This document shows positions 49,487-59,069 of a DNA stretch of 64,000 nt, piece by piece. Numbering within the stretch: position 1 is the first letter of the stretch; every line of letters starts with the position of its first letter. The position numbers and the translations under genes are program-made. Origin of the DNA: Hyphomicrobiales bacterium (lineage in GTDB: Bacteria; Pseudomonadota; Alphaproteobacteria; Rhizobiales; Rhizobiaceae); contig UCNG01000004.1 of assembly GCA_900473915.1 (NCBI GenBank), positions 1-64,000 on the forward strand, read 5' to 3'. The notes beneath the pieces are model-generated. The model did not search any database and had not been told where the DNA came from. It saw nothing but the letters and a program-made list of their open reading frames with translations.

Positions 49487-50388
49487 TGGCCCAGAACAGG
49501 CTCCCAATCATTGGCGGAATCATCGCCGTCATCGCTTTCCTGCTCTATTCCGCCACGTTCATTGTATCCGAGCGCCAGCAGGCTATCGTGCTTCGTTTCG
49601 GTCAGATCGTTGATGTGAAGACAGAACCGGGTATCTATTTCAAGCTGCCTTTCGGCTTCCTGGACGCTGACACTGTGCAGCTGATCGATGATCGTCTGCT
49701 GCGCTTCGATCTGGACGATATTCGCGTCCAGGTTTCGGGCGGCAAGTTCTATGACGTCGATGCGTTCCTCGTCTACCGCATCACCGATGCCCGCAAGTTC
49801 CGTGAGACCGTTTCCGGCAGCACGCTCCTTGCCGAGCAACGTCTGCGCACGCGTCTCGATGCTGCATTGCGCGGCGTTTACGGCCAGCGCGGCTTTGAAG
49901 CAGCACTTTCGGAAGAGCGTGGCGACATGATGCGCGAAGTGCGCGACCAGCTGCGTCCTGATGCGACGTCGCTTGGCCTGACCATTGCCGATGTGCGTAT
50001 CCGTCGTACCGATCTGACGGCGGAAGTCTCGCAGCAGACTTATGATCGCATGAAGGCAGAACGTCTGGCTGAGGCGGAGCGCCTGCGCGCCCGTGGCCGT
50101 GAGGCCGCCCAGCGCATCCGCGCTGTGGCCGACCGTCAGGTCGTCGAAACGATCGCGGAAGCGCGTAAGGAATCGGAAATCCTGCGCGGTGAAGGCGATG
50201 CCCAGCGCAGTGAAATCTTCGCACGCTCTGCAGGCAAGGACCCCGGTTTCTTCGCCTTCTACCGTTCGATGTCTGCCTATCGTGAGGCGCTTGAGACGCC
50301 GGATACAACGCTGGTTCTCTCACCGGACTCGGAGTTCTTCAAGTTCTTCCGGGACGCTGGCGGCAGGCTGGCAACGCCTGCCCAGTAA
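49486..50388 (+). CDS. hflC: FtsH protease modulator HflC
   Basis: Partner of HflK, with an N-terminal membrane segment (about residues 5-24) and a band-7 domain (FIVSERQQAIVLRFGQIVDVKTEPGIYFKLPF). The helical part is AERLRARGREAAQRIRAVADRQVVETIAEARKESEILRGEGDAQ, typical of HflC. It has 300 residues and is translationally coupled to hflK. Confidence 0.95.
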   Translation: MAQNRLPIIGGIIAVIAFLLYSATFIVSERQQAIVLRFGQIVDVKTEPGIYFKLPFGFLDADTVQLIDDRLLRFDLDDIRVQVSGGKFYDVDAFLVYRITDARKFRETVSGSTLLAEQRLRTRLDAALRGVYGQRGFEAALSEERGDMMREVRDQLRPDATSLGLTIADVRIRRTDLTAEVSQQTYDRMKAERLAEAERLRARGREAAQRIRAVADRQVVETIAEARKESEILRGEGDAQRSEIFARSAGKDPGFFAFYRSMSAYREALETPDTTLVLSPDSEFFKFFRDAGGRLATPAQ

Positions 50389-50406
50389 CAACCGGGGCAA
50401 ACGCTC

Positions 50407-50592
50407 ATGAGCGATTTTTTAGCCGCCGTAGGTCTTCTCTTCGTTCTCGAAGGGCTGCTCTACGGCGGCTTTCCTTCTCTGGCGAAGAAGCTTGCCCGTG
50501 AGGCAAGCGAGACGCCGGAAAACATGTTGCGCACTGCCGGGATTGCAGCGCTTGCAATCGGCGTCGGCATTGTCTGGCTTGTCAGGGGATAA
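50407..50592 (+). CDS. DUF2065 family small membrane protein
   Basis: A 61-residue protein with two hydrophobic helices (FLAAVGLLFVLEGLLYGGF and AGIAALAIGVGIVWLV). DUF2065 genes commonly follow hflC in proteobacteria, and here the gap is 18 bases, so it belongs to the same operon. Its molecular role is unknown to me. Confidence 0.88.
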   Translation: MSDFLAAVGLLFVLEGLLYGGFPSLAKKLAREASETPENMLRTAGIAALAIGVGIVWLVRG

Positions 50593-50727
50593 GCCGCTTT
50601 CCCTCTGTTATTTATTGTCCGCAGTCTATGCGAGGCCGTAAACAGGCCGTATTTTGCAGCGATCAAGCGTTAGTACATCTATCGCTAATTAATCGACTGC
50701 AAGCAGACAGGAACGGAGCAGGGCTTC

Positions 50728-52290
50728 ATGGCAATTGCACCAAAGGCGGGATTTGCTCGCACCCTTTTCGCAACCGTGGCATTGGGGGCGATGACAGTCG
50801 GCGGCACTCTTTCGATAGGGATGCCTCCGGCAATCGCGGCTCAAGGGCCTGCTTCCGTCGCTGATCTGGCCGAAGGGCTGCTTGATGCGGTCGTGAACAT
50901 TTCAACTTCCCAGACCGTCAAGGAAGATGGTGAAGGCGACGGCGCGGTTCCGATGCCGCAGGTGCCTGAAGGTTCCCCGTTCCAAGAATATTTCAAGGAT
51001 TTCTTCGGTGACAAGGGCGGCGCGCAGGGCGACGAATCGCGCAAAGTGCAGTCGTTGGGTTCCGGTTTCGTCATCGATGCCGAAAAGGGCTTCGTCGTCA
51101 CCAATAATCACGTCATTGCAGATGCGGACGAAATTGAAGTCAATTTCAACGACGGTTCCAAGCTGAAAGCGGAACTGGTTGGAAAAGATATCAAGACCGA
51201 TCTGGCGATCCTCAAGGTTGACCCAACCAAGCACAAGTTGAAGGCTGTTCAATTCGGCAATTCGGAAAAGGCGCGGATTGGCGACTGGGTGCTCGCGATT
51301 GGCAATCCCTTTGGTCTCGGTGGAACGGTGACGGCTGGTATTATCTCCGCCCGCAAGCGCGACATCAATTCGGGTCCCTACGACGATTTCATCCAGACCG
51401 ACGCGGCAATCAACCGGGGCAATTCCGGTGGTCCGCTGTTCGATATGGATGGCAAGGTGATCGGCATCAACACGGCGATTATCTCGCCATCGGGAGGTTC
51501 CATCGGTATTGGCTTTGCCATCCCGGCGGAAATGGCGGTCGGCGTTATCGATCAGCTGAAGGAGTTCGGCGAGGTTCGCCGCGGCTGGCTCGGTGTGCGG
51601 ATCCAGCCCGTTACCGAGGACATTGCCCAGAGCCTGGGGCTGAAGGAAGCAAAAGGCGCGCTGATCGCCGGATTGATCGAAAACTCCGGCGTCGACAACA
51701 AGGCCATTGAAGCGGGCGATGTCGTAATCCGGTATGAAGGCAAGCCGGTCAATACCGCCCGTGATCTGCCGCGACTGGTTGCAGAAACCCCGGTCGGCAA
51801 GGAAGTCGAGATCGTCGTGGTTCGCCAAGGCGAGGAAAAGACGGTGAAGGTCAAGCTCGGGCGTCTGGTCGAGGACGACAAGAGCACCGAAGCTGCAACG
51901 GAAGATCAGGCTCCGCTTCCTGAAGGTGAGGGCGGTGATGAAGGCGTGGAAACGCCGGATACCCCGAAAAAGGAACAGAAGAGCGAGGCTGGCCCAAGTG
52001 TGCTCGGAATGAAACTCAGCGAACTGAACGACGATGTTCGCGGTGAGTTCGGTATTGCCGAAGATGTGGAGGGAGTTGCGGTTCTTTATGTTTCTCCGGG
52101 TTCCGCTGCGGGTGAAAAGCGTATCGAAACCGGTGATGTCATTGTCGATATCGGTCAGGTTACGGTGAAGACGCCGGACGACGTGAAAAAGCGCATTGAT
52201 GCACTGCGCCGCGAAGGGCGCAAGAATGCCCTTCTGATGCTGGCCTCCCGTTCGGGCGAGCTGCGTTTTGTAACCGTCCGGATCAATTGA
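50728..52290 (+). CDS. degP: DegP/HtrA family periplasmic serine protease
   Basis: Envelope quality-control protease and chaperone. A signal peptide covers about the first 38 residues and ends in AIAAQ. The catalytic triad is readable as H128 (TNNHVIAD), D158 (KTDLAILKV) and S233 (NRGNSGGPLFD). Two PDZ domains follow, joined by an acidic linker (STEAATEDQAPLPEGEGGDEGVE). The 520-residue length is normal. It lies behind the hflK-hflC operon with its own 135-base leader. A strong terminator follows. Confidence 0.95.
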   Translation: MAIAPKAGFARTLFATVALGAMTVGGTLSIGMPPAIAAQGPASVADLAEGLLDAVVNISTSQTVKEDGEGDGAVPMPQVPEGSPFQEYFKDFFGDKGGAQGDESRKVQSLGSGFVIDAEKGFVVTNNHVIADADEIEVNFNDGSKLKAELVGKDIKTDLAILKVDPTKHKLKAVQFGNSEKARIGDWVLAIGNPFGLGGTVTAGIISARKRDINSGPYDDFIQTDAAINRGNSGGPLFDMDGKVIGINTAIISPSGGSIGIGFAIPAEMAVGVIDQLKEFGEVRRGWLGVRIQPVTEDIAQSLGLKEAKGALIAGLIENSGVDNKAIEAGDVVIRYEGKPVNTARDLPRLVAETPVGKEVEIVVVRQGEEKTVKVKLGRLVEDDKSTEAATEDQAPLPEGEGGDEGVETPDTPKKEQKSEAGPSVLGMKLSELNDDVRGEFGIAEDVEGVAVLYVSPGSAAGEKRIETGDVIVDIGQVTVKTPDDVKKRIDALRREGRKNALLMLASRSGELRFVTVRIN

Positions 52291-52314
52291 TCCCGAGTTT
52301 TACGCGCATCGCGG

Positions 52315-52351
52315 AAACGGCATTGCAGGGAAAGCTGCGATGCCGTTTTGT
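52315..52351 (+). terminator. Rho-independent terminator after degP
   Basis: AAACGGCA (52315-52322) pairs with TGCCGTTT (52341-52348). The stem continues inward with five more pairs and one G-U to a GGAAAG loop. T-rich sequence (TTTTGTTTT) follows. Confidence 0.85.
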
Positions 52352-52489
52352 TTTGCGGCTTGAATCACTTGGCACCGGAACCGCACAAAGAGATTCCGGT
52401 AATCCTCGTTCGCTGTTCGAAATGGCAAAGCCTTCTGTTTCATCAGTCTCCGGTGTGCTATGGACCGGCGCCATTCGGAGTAGGGTGAA

Positions 52490-53668
52490 TTGGAAACAGT
52501 CGATATCGTGGTCATAGGCGCTGGTGCAGCAGGCATGATGTGTGCCATCGAAGCTGCAAAACGCGGACGTTCCGTGCTGATCGTTGACCATGCAAAAGCA
52601 GCCGGTGAGAAAATCCGCATATCGGGTGGTGGACGCTGCAATTTCACCAATCTTCATGCAAGTCCGAAGAATTACCTCTCGCAGAACCCGCATTTCTGTA
52701 TCTCGGCCCTGAGCCGCTATACACAGCGCGATTTCATTGCGCTGGTTGAGCGCTATCGCATCGCCTATCACGAAAAGACGCTGGGACAACTCTTCTGCGA
52801 CGGTTCGGCCTTGCAGATAATTGAAATGCTGCTGGGGGAAATGAAGCGCCATGGTGCGCGACTTAAGCTTGGCTGTAGCGTCAGCTCGGTCGAAAGAACC
52901 GCACATGGTTTTATTCTCCAGCTTGCGGACGGGCCGGTTCGTTGCCGTTCGCTGGTTGTGGCCTGTGGGGGAAAATCCATCCCGAAGATGGGAGCGACAG
53001 GCTTTGGTTACGATATCGCACACCAGTTCGGATTGCGGATTGTCGAAACGCGACCGGCACTGGTGCCGCTGACGTTCGAGCCCTACACGCTGGAACGGCT
53101 GAAACCGCTCGCCGGTGTTGCCGTCGATGCGGTTGTAGCCTGCGGGAAAACGAAATTTGCCGAGGCTATGCTGTTCACGCATCGGGGCATCAGTGGCCCT
53201 TCTATCCTGCAGATTTCTTCCTATTGGCGCGAAGGGGAAGAAATCCGCATTACGATGCTGCCGGAAACGGACATTTTCGAAGCACTGCGCGAGCAGCGCA
53301 AGCAAAACGGCAAGCAGGCATTACAGACTGCGCTGGCCATTTATCTTCCAAGAAAACTGGCGCAGAACATTGCCGAGGATATGGGCGCAACAGGCCATCT
53401 GGCGGATATGTCCGACAAGATGTTCCGCCGCGTCGAGGCAGCGATAAACGACTGGCGCATCAAGCCTGCCGGTTCCGAGGGTTATCGCACCGCAGAAGTT
53501 ACGCTCGGAGGGGTCGATACGCGTGAACTCGACTCCAAGACCATGGAAGCCAAATCCGTTCCCGGCCTGTTTTTCATTGGCGAGGTGGTGGATGTTACCG
53601 GCTGGCTGGGCGGTTATAACTTCCAGTGGGCCTGGTCTTCCGGCTGGGTCGCCGGTCAAGCCGCCTGA
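52490..53668 (+). CDS. HI0933/YhiN family FAD-dependent oxidoreductase
   Basis: A 392-residue flavoprotein. The dinucleotide-binding start METVDIVVIGAGAAGMMCAIEAAKRGRSVLIVDHA and the family signature GEKIRISGGGRCNFTNLHASP are clear. The C-terminal FAD motif is GLFFIGEVVDVTGWLGGYNFQWAWSSGWVAG. The start is TTG 52490, preceded by TAGGGTGA and placing the FAD loop at the usual distance. The physiological substrate of this family is not established. It overlaps the convergent GNAT gene by 13 bases. Confidence 0.92.
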   Translation: METVDIVVIGAGAAGMMCAIEAAKRGRSVLIVDHAKAAGEKIRISGGGRCNFTNLHASPKNYLSQNPHFCISALSRYTQRDFIALVERYRIAYHEKTLGQLFCDGSALQIIEMLLGEMKRHGARLKLGCSVSSVERTAHGFILQLADGPVRCRSLVVACGGKSIPKMGATGFGYDIAHQFGLRIVETRPALVPLTFEPYTLERLKPLAGVAVDAVVACGKTKFAEAMLFTHRGISGPSILQISSYWREGEEIRITMLPETDIFEALREQRKQNGKQALQTALAIYLPRKLAQNIAEDMGATGHLADMSDKMFRRVEAAINDWRIKPAGSEGYRTAEVTLGGVDTRELDSKTMEAKSVPGLFFIGEVVDVTGWLGGYNFQWAWSSGWVAGQAA

Positions 53669-54198
53669 ATGCGATAGACCACATGGCGTTTTAAATGCGG
53701 AGTTTCATCCGGCACGCGAGGATGATCAAAATCGCTTGCCGGATCACGGGTCATGCCGATGCGCTGCATAACGGCGGTAGACCGCTCGTTATTATGGACG
53801 GCGAAGGAAACGACTTCCGGCAGGCCGAGGGTTCCGAAAGCGTAGTCGATCAGCGCTCTGCCCGCTTCGGTTACATAGCCCTTGCCCCAAAAGGGAGTGG
53901 CCAGCCGCCAGCCGATTTCTACGGTGCCGTTCGGTAAATGAGGTTCGAGATCGGTACGGGCAAGACCGGCAAAGCCGATGCACTGACCGCTTTCTTTTTC
54001 TTCCAGCGCATAGAAGCCGAGACCCGTTTCAGAAATCATCTTCTGGAGGCGGTCGAACAATTCATCCGATTGCGTGCGGTTCCTCCGAAATGGAAAGAAG
54101 CGCATGACCTCTTCGTCGGAATTGATGACATGGAACAGGTTGCGGTCGCGATCTTCCCAGTTTCGAATGATGAGGCGTGGCGTTTCCAGAATGATCAT
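53656..54198 (-). CDS. GNAT family N-acetyltransferase (RimJ/RimL type)
   Basis: A 180-residue acetyltransferase. LETPRLIIRNWEDRDRNLFHVINSD at the start and EIGWRLATPFWGKGYVTEAGRALIDYAFGTLGLPEVVSFAVHNNERSTAVMQRIGM in the acetyl-CoA-binding part are typical of the RimL-like subgroup. Substrate unknown. It overlaps the upstream serB by 4 bases (ATGA), so it is coexpressed with serB. Confidence 0.9.
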   Translation of the reverse strand: MIILETPRLIIRNWEDRDRNLFHVINSDEEVMRFFPFRRNRTQSDELFDRLQKMISETGLGFYALEEKESGQCIGFAGLARTDLEPHLPNGTVEIGWRLATPFWGKGYVTEAGRALIDYAFGTLGLPEVVSFAVHNNERSTAVMQRIGMTRDPASDFDHPRVPDETPHLKRHVVYRIQAA

Positions 54199-55094
54199 TG
54201 AACGAAGTCCGTTTTTCGGTAGCCCTGAATATAGAGGAGGGCGGTCAGGTCGCCATGGTCAACCCGCATCCGGGCCTGCGCTGCCGCGGCTGGTTTTGCA
54301 TGAAGTGCAACGCCGGTTCCCGCAAGCTGGATCATGCCGAGATCGTTCGCACCGTCACCCACCGCAATCGCATCGTCCGGTGTAAGGCCCAGACGATCAG
54401 CGATTTCCACGAGCTTCTCCACCTTGGCCTCGCGACCGAGAATGGGTTCCGTAACCAGGCCGGTCAGATGCACGCCATCATCGACCAGCCTGTTTGCGCG
54501 CTCTTCGTTGAAGCCGATCATTTCGGCAATGCGCTGGGTGAAAGAGGTAAAGCCGCCGGACACGAGCGCCGTGTAAGCGCCGTGTTTGCGCATGGTGCGC
54601 ACGAGTTCCGGCCCGCCGGGCATCAGCGTGATACGGGTCGAAATGACTTTGTCTATGACGGAGAGCGGCAGGCCTTTCAAGAGGGCCACCCGCTCGCGCA
54701 AGGCCGGTTCGAATGCAATTTCGCCATTCATGGCGCGCGCGGTAATCGCTGCCACATGCTCGCGCAGACCGGCTTCTTCCGCCAGTTCGTCGATGCATTC
54801 CTGCTGGATCATTGTGGAATCCATGTCGGCAATGAGAATCTTCTTGCGCCGACGCTCCTGTTCCTGCACCACCACATCGATTGGCGCGCCATCCAGCGTA
54901 TCACGCAGCAGGGCTTCGGCTTCTTCACTGCTGATTCCCGATGGAAGCGGAATGTCGCAGGCGATGTCATCGGCCAGCCAGTATAGCCCGGTTGCATTCA
55001 CTGCGGCTGAGGCTTTAATCCCAAGCGCTGATGCGAGCGAAGCCTTTGCCGGATTGGCAATCAAGGTGGCGACGAGAGAAACCTGTTGGGACAT
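54195..55094 (-). CDS. serB: Phosphoserine phosphatase SerB
   Basis: HAD-family phosphatase for the last step of serine synthesis. The catalytic motif [20 protein letters not shown] holds the two aspartates, with [18 protein letters not shown] and [25 protein letters not shown] as motifs II-IV. The start used is the ATG read as [15 protein letters not shown], preceded on the minus strand by GGAA. A TTG nine bases upstream is possible. Only 17 bases separate it from the divergent miaA, so each promoter must lie within or across the other gene. Confidence 0.94.
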   Translation of the reverse strand: MSQQVSLVATLIANPAKASLASALGIKASAAVNATGLYWLADDIACDIPLPSGISSEEAEALLRDTLDGAPIDVVVQEQERRRKKILIADMDSTMIQQECIDELAEEAGLREHVAAITARAMNGEIAFEPALRERVALLKGLPLSVIDKVISTRITLMPGGPELVRTMRKHGAYTALVSGGFTSFTQRIAEMIGFNEERANRLVDDGVHLTGLVTEPILGREAKVEKLVEIADRLGLTPDDAIAVGDGANDLGMIQLAGTGVALHAKPAAAAQARMRVDHGDLTALLYIQGYRKTDFVQ

Positions 55095-55111
55095 GGAGAG
55101 CAATTCCGGCG

Positions 55112-56020
55112 ATGAGTGAGGATGCGGTCACGAATGCAATCCTGATAGCTGGCCCGACGGCCAGCGGCAAGTCGGCACTTGCGGTTCGCATGGCACAGGA
55201 AACCGGCGGCTTCATCGTGAACACCGATTCCATGCAGGTCTACGATGTACTCGATCTGTTGACTGCCCGGCCGGGCAAGGCTGATCTGGATGCAGCCGAA
55301 CACCATCTCTATGGACATGTCGCGCCGTCGATCAGCTATTCAACCGGACGATGGCTGGACGATGTAGCCAGCCTGCTATCGCAGCCTCAGACGAAGGGGC
55401 GGACTCCGATCTTTGTCGGCGGCACGGGGCTTTATTTCCGGGCACTGCTCGGCGGACTGTCGCAAATGCCGGAGGTGCCGGGCGAAGTTCGCGCCTATTG
55501 GCGAGGCCGGATGGAGGCGGATGGGGCGAGTGCCCTTCACCGGATTCTCAGCGAGCGCGATCCGGATATGGCTGCAAGCCTTCAGCCTTCGGATAGCCAG
55601 CGGATTGTTCGGGCGCTGGAGGTGTTCGAAGGCACTGGAAAGTCTCTACTCGCATGGCAGCAGGAAAAGGGGCAGGCGCTGTTGGATGACGACACTGCGC
55701 GCAAAATCGTATTGGCGCCCGATCGGGCGTGGCTTTCCGAACGCATCGCGAAGCGATTTGCCCTGATGTGGGACAATGGTGCGATTGACGAGGTAAAGGC
55801 GTTGCTGGCGCTTGATCTTGACCCTGCTTTGCCTGCCATGAAGGCAATCGGTGTGCGTGAAATCACTGCATTCCTGCAAGGTACGATGTCGCGGGAAGAC
55901 GCTATTGAACGTTCGGTCATTGCGACCCGGCAATACGCAAAGCGTCAGTCGACCTGGTTTCGAAATCAGCTGGATGAACGCTGGTCGGTATATGCAAATT
56001 CTAACGATGTTCTCGCTTAA
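55112..56020 (+). CDS. miaA: tRNA dimethylallyltransferase MiaA
   Basis: Prenylates adenosine 37 of tRNAs that read UNN codons. The P-loop GPTASGKS is at residues 14-21, followed by [34 protein letters not shown] and [20 protein letters not shown] 55112 was chosen because it gives [16 protein letters not shown], like the Brucella protein, and GGAGAG lies upstream. The frame stays open further upstream into serB. The length of 302 residues is normal. Confidence 0.95.
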   Translation: MSEDAVTNAILIAGPTASGKSALAVRMAQETGGFIVNTDSMQVYDVLDLLTARPGKADLDAAEHHLYGHVAPSISYSTGRWLDDVASLLSQPQTKGRTPIFVGGTGLYFRALLGGLSQMPEVPGEVRAYWRGRMEADGASALHRILSERDPDMAASLQPSDSQRIVRALEVFEGTGKSLLAWQQEKGQALLDDDTARKIVLAPDRAWLSERIAKRFALMWDNGAIDEVKALLALDLDPALPAMKAIGVREITAFLQGTMSREDAIERSVIATRQYAKRQSTWFRNQLDERWSVYANSNDVLA

Positions 56021-56079
56021 TTAACGACAACGAAATAACTCGCTGGCACTCTCTGAAACAGGAGAGGCGGGCGCGGACT

Positions 56080-56871
56080 ATGCGGTTTAACAGATCGGAG
56101 CGGGCATTTTTCATTCTGATTGTTTTGATGTTCGGTATCGGGCTGTTGCTTTATCAAGCCCGTGTCGAGATCGGACAATTGCAGGCACTGTCTCTTGATG
56201 CGAATGGCTTTGATCTGGTTTCAAGGCTTGACCAGCTGAACTACGTTACGATCTGGGTGCTGGTTGCGACCCTCGCTTGCGGGCTATTGCTGATCTATCC
56301 TCAAATAAGAAGCGATGCGCTGGATCGCGGCAAGCTGCAGGTCATCACACAGGATCTTTCCGCGCGGTCTCAGACCCTTGAACATGCCGCGTTGACGGAC
56401 AGCCTGACGGGCATGCAGAACCGGCGTTATTTCGATGAAGCACTAAAGGAATATCTGGTCCAGTTCGACCGCATACAGCGTCCTATCGGATTGATGATTA
56501 TCGATCTCGATCACTTCAAGACCGTGAATGATACTTACGGGCATGACATTGGTGACATCGTGCTGCAGGAGGTGGCGCGGTGTCTTAAGGATTATACCCG
56601 GTATCACGACGTTGTAGCCCGGCTTGGCGGCGAAGAATTCGCAGTCCTTGCGCCGAACATGGACGCGGAATTGATGATCAAACTTGCCAATCGAATTCGT
56701 AAGGCCATATCGACGCTTGAGATCGACCTTGGCGATGAAAAGCTCCATATTACCGTTAGTATCGGACTTGCGATATGGGATCGGCGCGAGACCTCGAAGG
56801 ATCTCTATCGTCGCGCAGACAAGATGCTCTATGCAGCAAAGAACATGGGACGCAATCGCGTGTGCGCCTGA
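56080..56871 (+). CDS. Membrane-bound diguanylate cyclase (GGDEF)
   Basis: A 263-residue protein with two membrane helices (about 8-25 and 53-72) enclosing a short periplasmic segment, then a GGDEF domain from about residue 100. The active site is GGEEF at 183-187, a catalytically competent form. The inhibitory c-di-GMP site RxxD is present as RYHD at 174-177, so product feedback is expected. No EAL domain is attached. The sensed signal is unknown. Confidence 0.93.
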   Translation: MRFNRSERAFFILIVLMFGIGLLLYQARVEIGQLQALSLDANGFDLVSRLDQLNYVTIWVLVATLACGLLLIYPQIRSDALDRGKLQVITQDLSARSQTLEHAALTDSLTGMQNRRYFDEALKEYLVQFDRIQRPIGLMIIDLDHFKTVNDTYGHDIGDIVLQEVARCLKDYTRYHDVVARLGGEEFAVLAPNMDAELMIKLANRIRKAISTLEIDLGDEKLHITVSIGLAIWDRRETSKDLYRRADKMLYAAKNMGRNRVCA

Positions 56872-56879
56872 GGCTCTGC

Positions 56880-58757
56880 CTAGCGATCGCGGTCCTTGCG
56901 AAAACTGCGCACCAGTTCGCCCATCTTTTCAATGCTTTGCTTCGTGTCGAGACTGAGGGGAATTTGCGGCTTCAAAGGCGATGGCCGGTGTAATTCATCA
57001 TCAATCGATGCATGATCGCGATGAGTGGTAGAAGCAGGGCTGCCCCACAGATTGTCCTCGTCCGTGAGCCGATCCGCCGGTTCTGGCGGGGAACTGCTTT
57101 CAAAGGCGCGCAGCTTTTCGACGATACGATCAAGCGATATCTTGCCGTCGTTGCGCCAGCTGGAAAGAGCGCTATCGCTTTTGCTGCGTCCTGGAAGCTG
57201 ATGGGAGGGGATAGTCTCAAATGTAAGGCGCATCGGTGTGGAGAAGGCTTCACCGAAGGCTATGGCCTCGCGATTGGCGATTGATGACAGGAAACCAGCC
57301 ATGCTTTGCGCGCCGCTGCGGATCGCACCTCTGATAATTTCCTGATCGCGTTCATTGCCAAGCCGCATTGCGAAAATGGAATTGCACTGGGACAGGATAG
57401 TCGCGTCAAGTTCGCCGGGGCGTTGGCTGATGACCCCAAGGTAGGAACCGTATTTTCGGCCTTCCTTCGCAATTCGCGCTATCGCCTGCCGTGTGGGCCA
57501 GAAGCCGGCATCGCGGTCGGACGGAATGTAACGGTGGGCTTCCTCGCAGATCACCAGCGTCTGCAGGCTGCCCTCGCTTGAAAGAGCGATATCGAATGCC
57601 AGTCGGCACAAGACCGATGCCACGGCGTTCACAACCTCGGACGGCAATCCCGCAAGCTGGAATGTGCAGATGGGTTTTCCGTTTTGCGGTATGCGAAAAA
57701 TACGGCCGATGGCGTACCGCATTGTCTCAGGGCCGCCAGTCACGGCGAACATGAAACGGAAGCGAGGATCGGCGGAAATCGATTCCAGACGGGCCTTAAG
57801 GCTTCGCAGATAGGGTCGTTCCGCTTTGCTGTCGAGAAGTCCCATGCGTTGGTCGATGAGCGCGATCAGATCGGGGAGGCGATAAGCAACGGGTGTATCG
57901 GCACTGACGCTCTGCCGGTCGGCCAGCTGTCGCCGCAAGGTTTTCGCGGATACGGTCTCCGCGCCTTGCATTTTTTCACGCGCAAGCTGGACCAGATCGC
58001 GTAATATGTCGAGTTCCATCGGATCCGGTGCCCGTCCACGGAAGATCACGTCTGCAAATTCATCAAGCCGCAGCATCCAGAACGGCAGCTCGATATTCGT
58101 CTGATCGACAGCTACAGCAAGATCGGGAAATGCACTGGCGAACTCGTTGTGTGGATCAAGGATGAGTACACGCAGATTGGGCTTTTCGGCGACGATGCGG
58201 CGCAGAAGCAGCATGACTGCGCTCGATTTGCCGACGCCCGTCGTGCCGACGATGGCGAAATGCCGGGAAATAAGGTCGTCGACCGAGATATGAGCCGGAA
58301 CAGTTGCGTCCTGTGTCAATGTGCCGATGGAAACGCTGCTGTGTCCGGTCTGAGCATAAATGGCAGCAAGATCGGTGGCCCGGATGCGGTGAGCGACAGC
58401 ACCGGGGTGAGGGAACTGTGAAATGCCGCCATTGAACGTGGTTTGTCCGTTCGGCTGTACGCGGACCTCGCCCAGAAATTCGACATGGACATGGAGCGTG
58501 TTGTCACCGCCGCGTATCCATACATCGCCGGGGACGAGCACGTTGCGGATAAGCCCCACGACACGGTTCTCGCCCGCCCGGATGGATATCAGCTGGCCTA
58601 CAGCCCAATAATCATTGGATGCTGCGGAGGAGGGGCCAGACAGCGCCGAGACAATGGCGCCTTCGCCATCGCACTGGATGACATAGCCTTCCGTGCGGTT
58701 GCGCTGAACATATGCGCCTTGTTCCCGCGGTTCGGAATTGTCTCCGATTTCGCTCAT
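56880..58757 (-). CDS. HerA-type DUF87 ATPase/helicase
   Basis: A hexameric FtsK/HerA-like ATPase. A HAS-barrel-like N-terminal part (GEGAIVSALSG...GQLISIRAGENRVVGLIRNVL) precedes Walker A GTTGVGKS at residues 171-178 and Walker B TLVICEEAHRYIPS. A conserved arginine-rich segment, IARIAKEGRKYGSYLGVISQRPGELDATILSQCNSIFAMRL, follows. I start it at the ATG whose complement is 58755-58757 (MSEIGDNSEPREQG). The frame runs on to 58895, but that part lacks similarity. No nurA nuclease partner is adjacent, so its role in DNA processing is uncertain. Confidence 0.88.
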   Translation of the reverse strand: MSEIGDNSEPREQGAYVQRNRTEGYVIQCDGEGAIVSALSGPSSAASNDYWAVGQLISIRAGENRVVGLIRNVLVPGDVWIRGGDNTLHVHVEFLGEVRVQPNGQTTFNGGISQFPHPGAVAHRIRATDLAAIYAQTGHSSVSIGTLTQDATVPAHISVDDLISRHFAIVGTTGVGKSSAVMLLLRRIVAEKPNLRVLILDPHNEFASAFPDLAVAVDQTNIELPFWMLRLDEFADVIFRGRAPDPMELDILRDLVQLAREKMQGAETVSAKTLRRQLADRQSVSADTPVAYRLPDLIALIDQRMGLLDSKAERPYLRSLKARLESISADPRFRFMFAVTGGPETMRYAIGRIFRIPQNGKPICTFQLAGLPSEVVNAVASVLCRLAFDIALSSEGSLQTLVICEEAHRYIPSDRDAGFWPTRQAIARIAKEGRKYGSYLGVISQRPGELDATILSQCNSIFAMRLGNERDQEIIRGAIRSGAQSMAGFLSSIANREAIAFGEAFSTPMRLTFETIPSHQLPGRSKSDSALSSWRNDGKISLDRIVEKLRAFESSSPPEPADRLTDEDNLWGSPASTTHRDHASIDDELHRPSPLKPQIPLSLDTKQSIEKMGELVRSFRKDRDR

Positions 58758-58919
58758 GTCGCCCACTCTGCCCCAATTTTCACCAGACGGTTTCGGGTGA
58801 GGATAGGTTCCTTCCGTTGAAATAAAGTTATCGATGAGGCGGGTGAATCTTAAGAAAATATCGCAGGCGATGTATTTATGCGTTGACGACGCCAAATCCG
58901 GCTATTAGTGTCCGCCACC

Positions 58920-58973
58920 ATGAACACGATTATTATTCTTGTGGTACGGGCGCGCATGGGCAGGATGGTGTAA
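58920..58973 (+). CDS. ilvBN operon leader peptide
   Basis: A 17-codon reading frame, MNTIIILVVRARMGRMV then TAA. It carries Ile-Ile-Ile-Leu-Val-Val, the three amino acids made by the pathway that follows. It is the control peptide of a classical attenuator: ribosomes stall here when charged Ile, Leu or Val tRNAs are scarce. The first strand of the pause hairpin (58951-58960) lies within it. Confidence 0.92.
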   Translation: MNTIIILVVRARMGRMV

Positions 58974-59028
58974 CCATCCGGCGAAAGCTCCCATGCGCGA
59001 AAGACAGGCTCCCTCGGGGGCCTTTTTT
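58951..59028 (+). promoter_or_regulatory. ilvBN transcription attenuator
   Basis: Strand 1 CGCGCATGGG (58951-58960) pairs perfectly with CCCATGCGCG (58990-58999), enclosing another perfect stem GGATGG/CCATCC (58963-58968 with 58974-58979). The terminator stem GGCTCC-CTCG-GGGGCC (59007-59022), with one G-U pair, is followed by six T residues (59023-59028). Together with the leader peptide this is a complete attenuator 41 bases before ilvB. TTGACG at 58883-58888 is a possible -35 element. Confidence 0.9.
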
Positions 59029-59069
59029 ATTATCCAAATCAGAAATGAAATGCAGACGGGAAGAGAACA

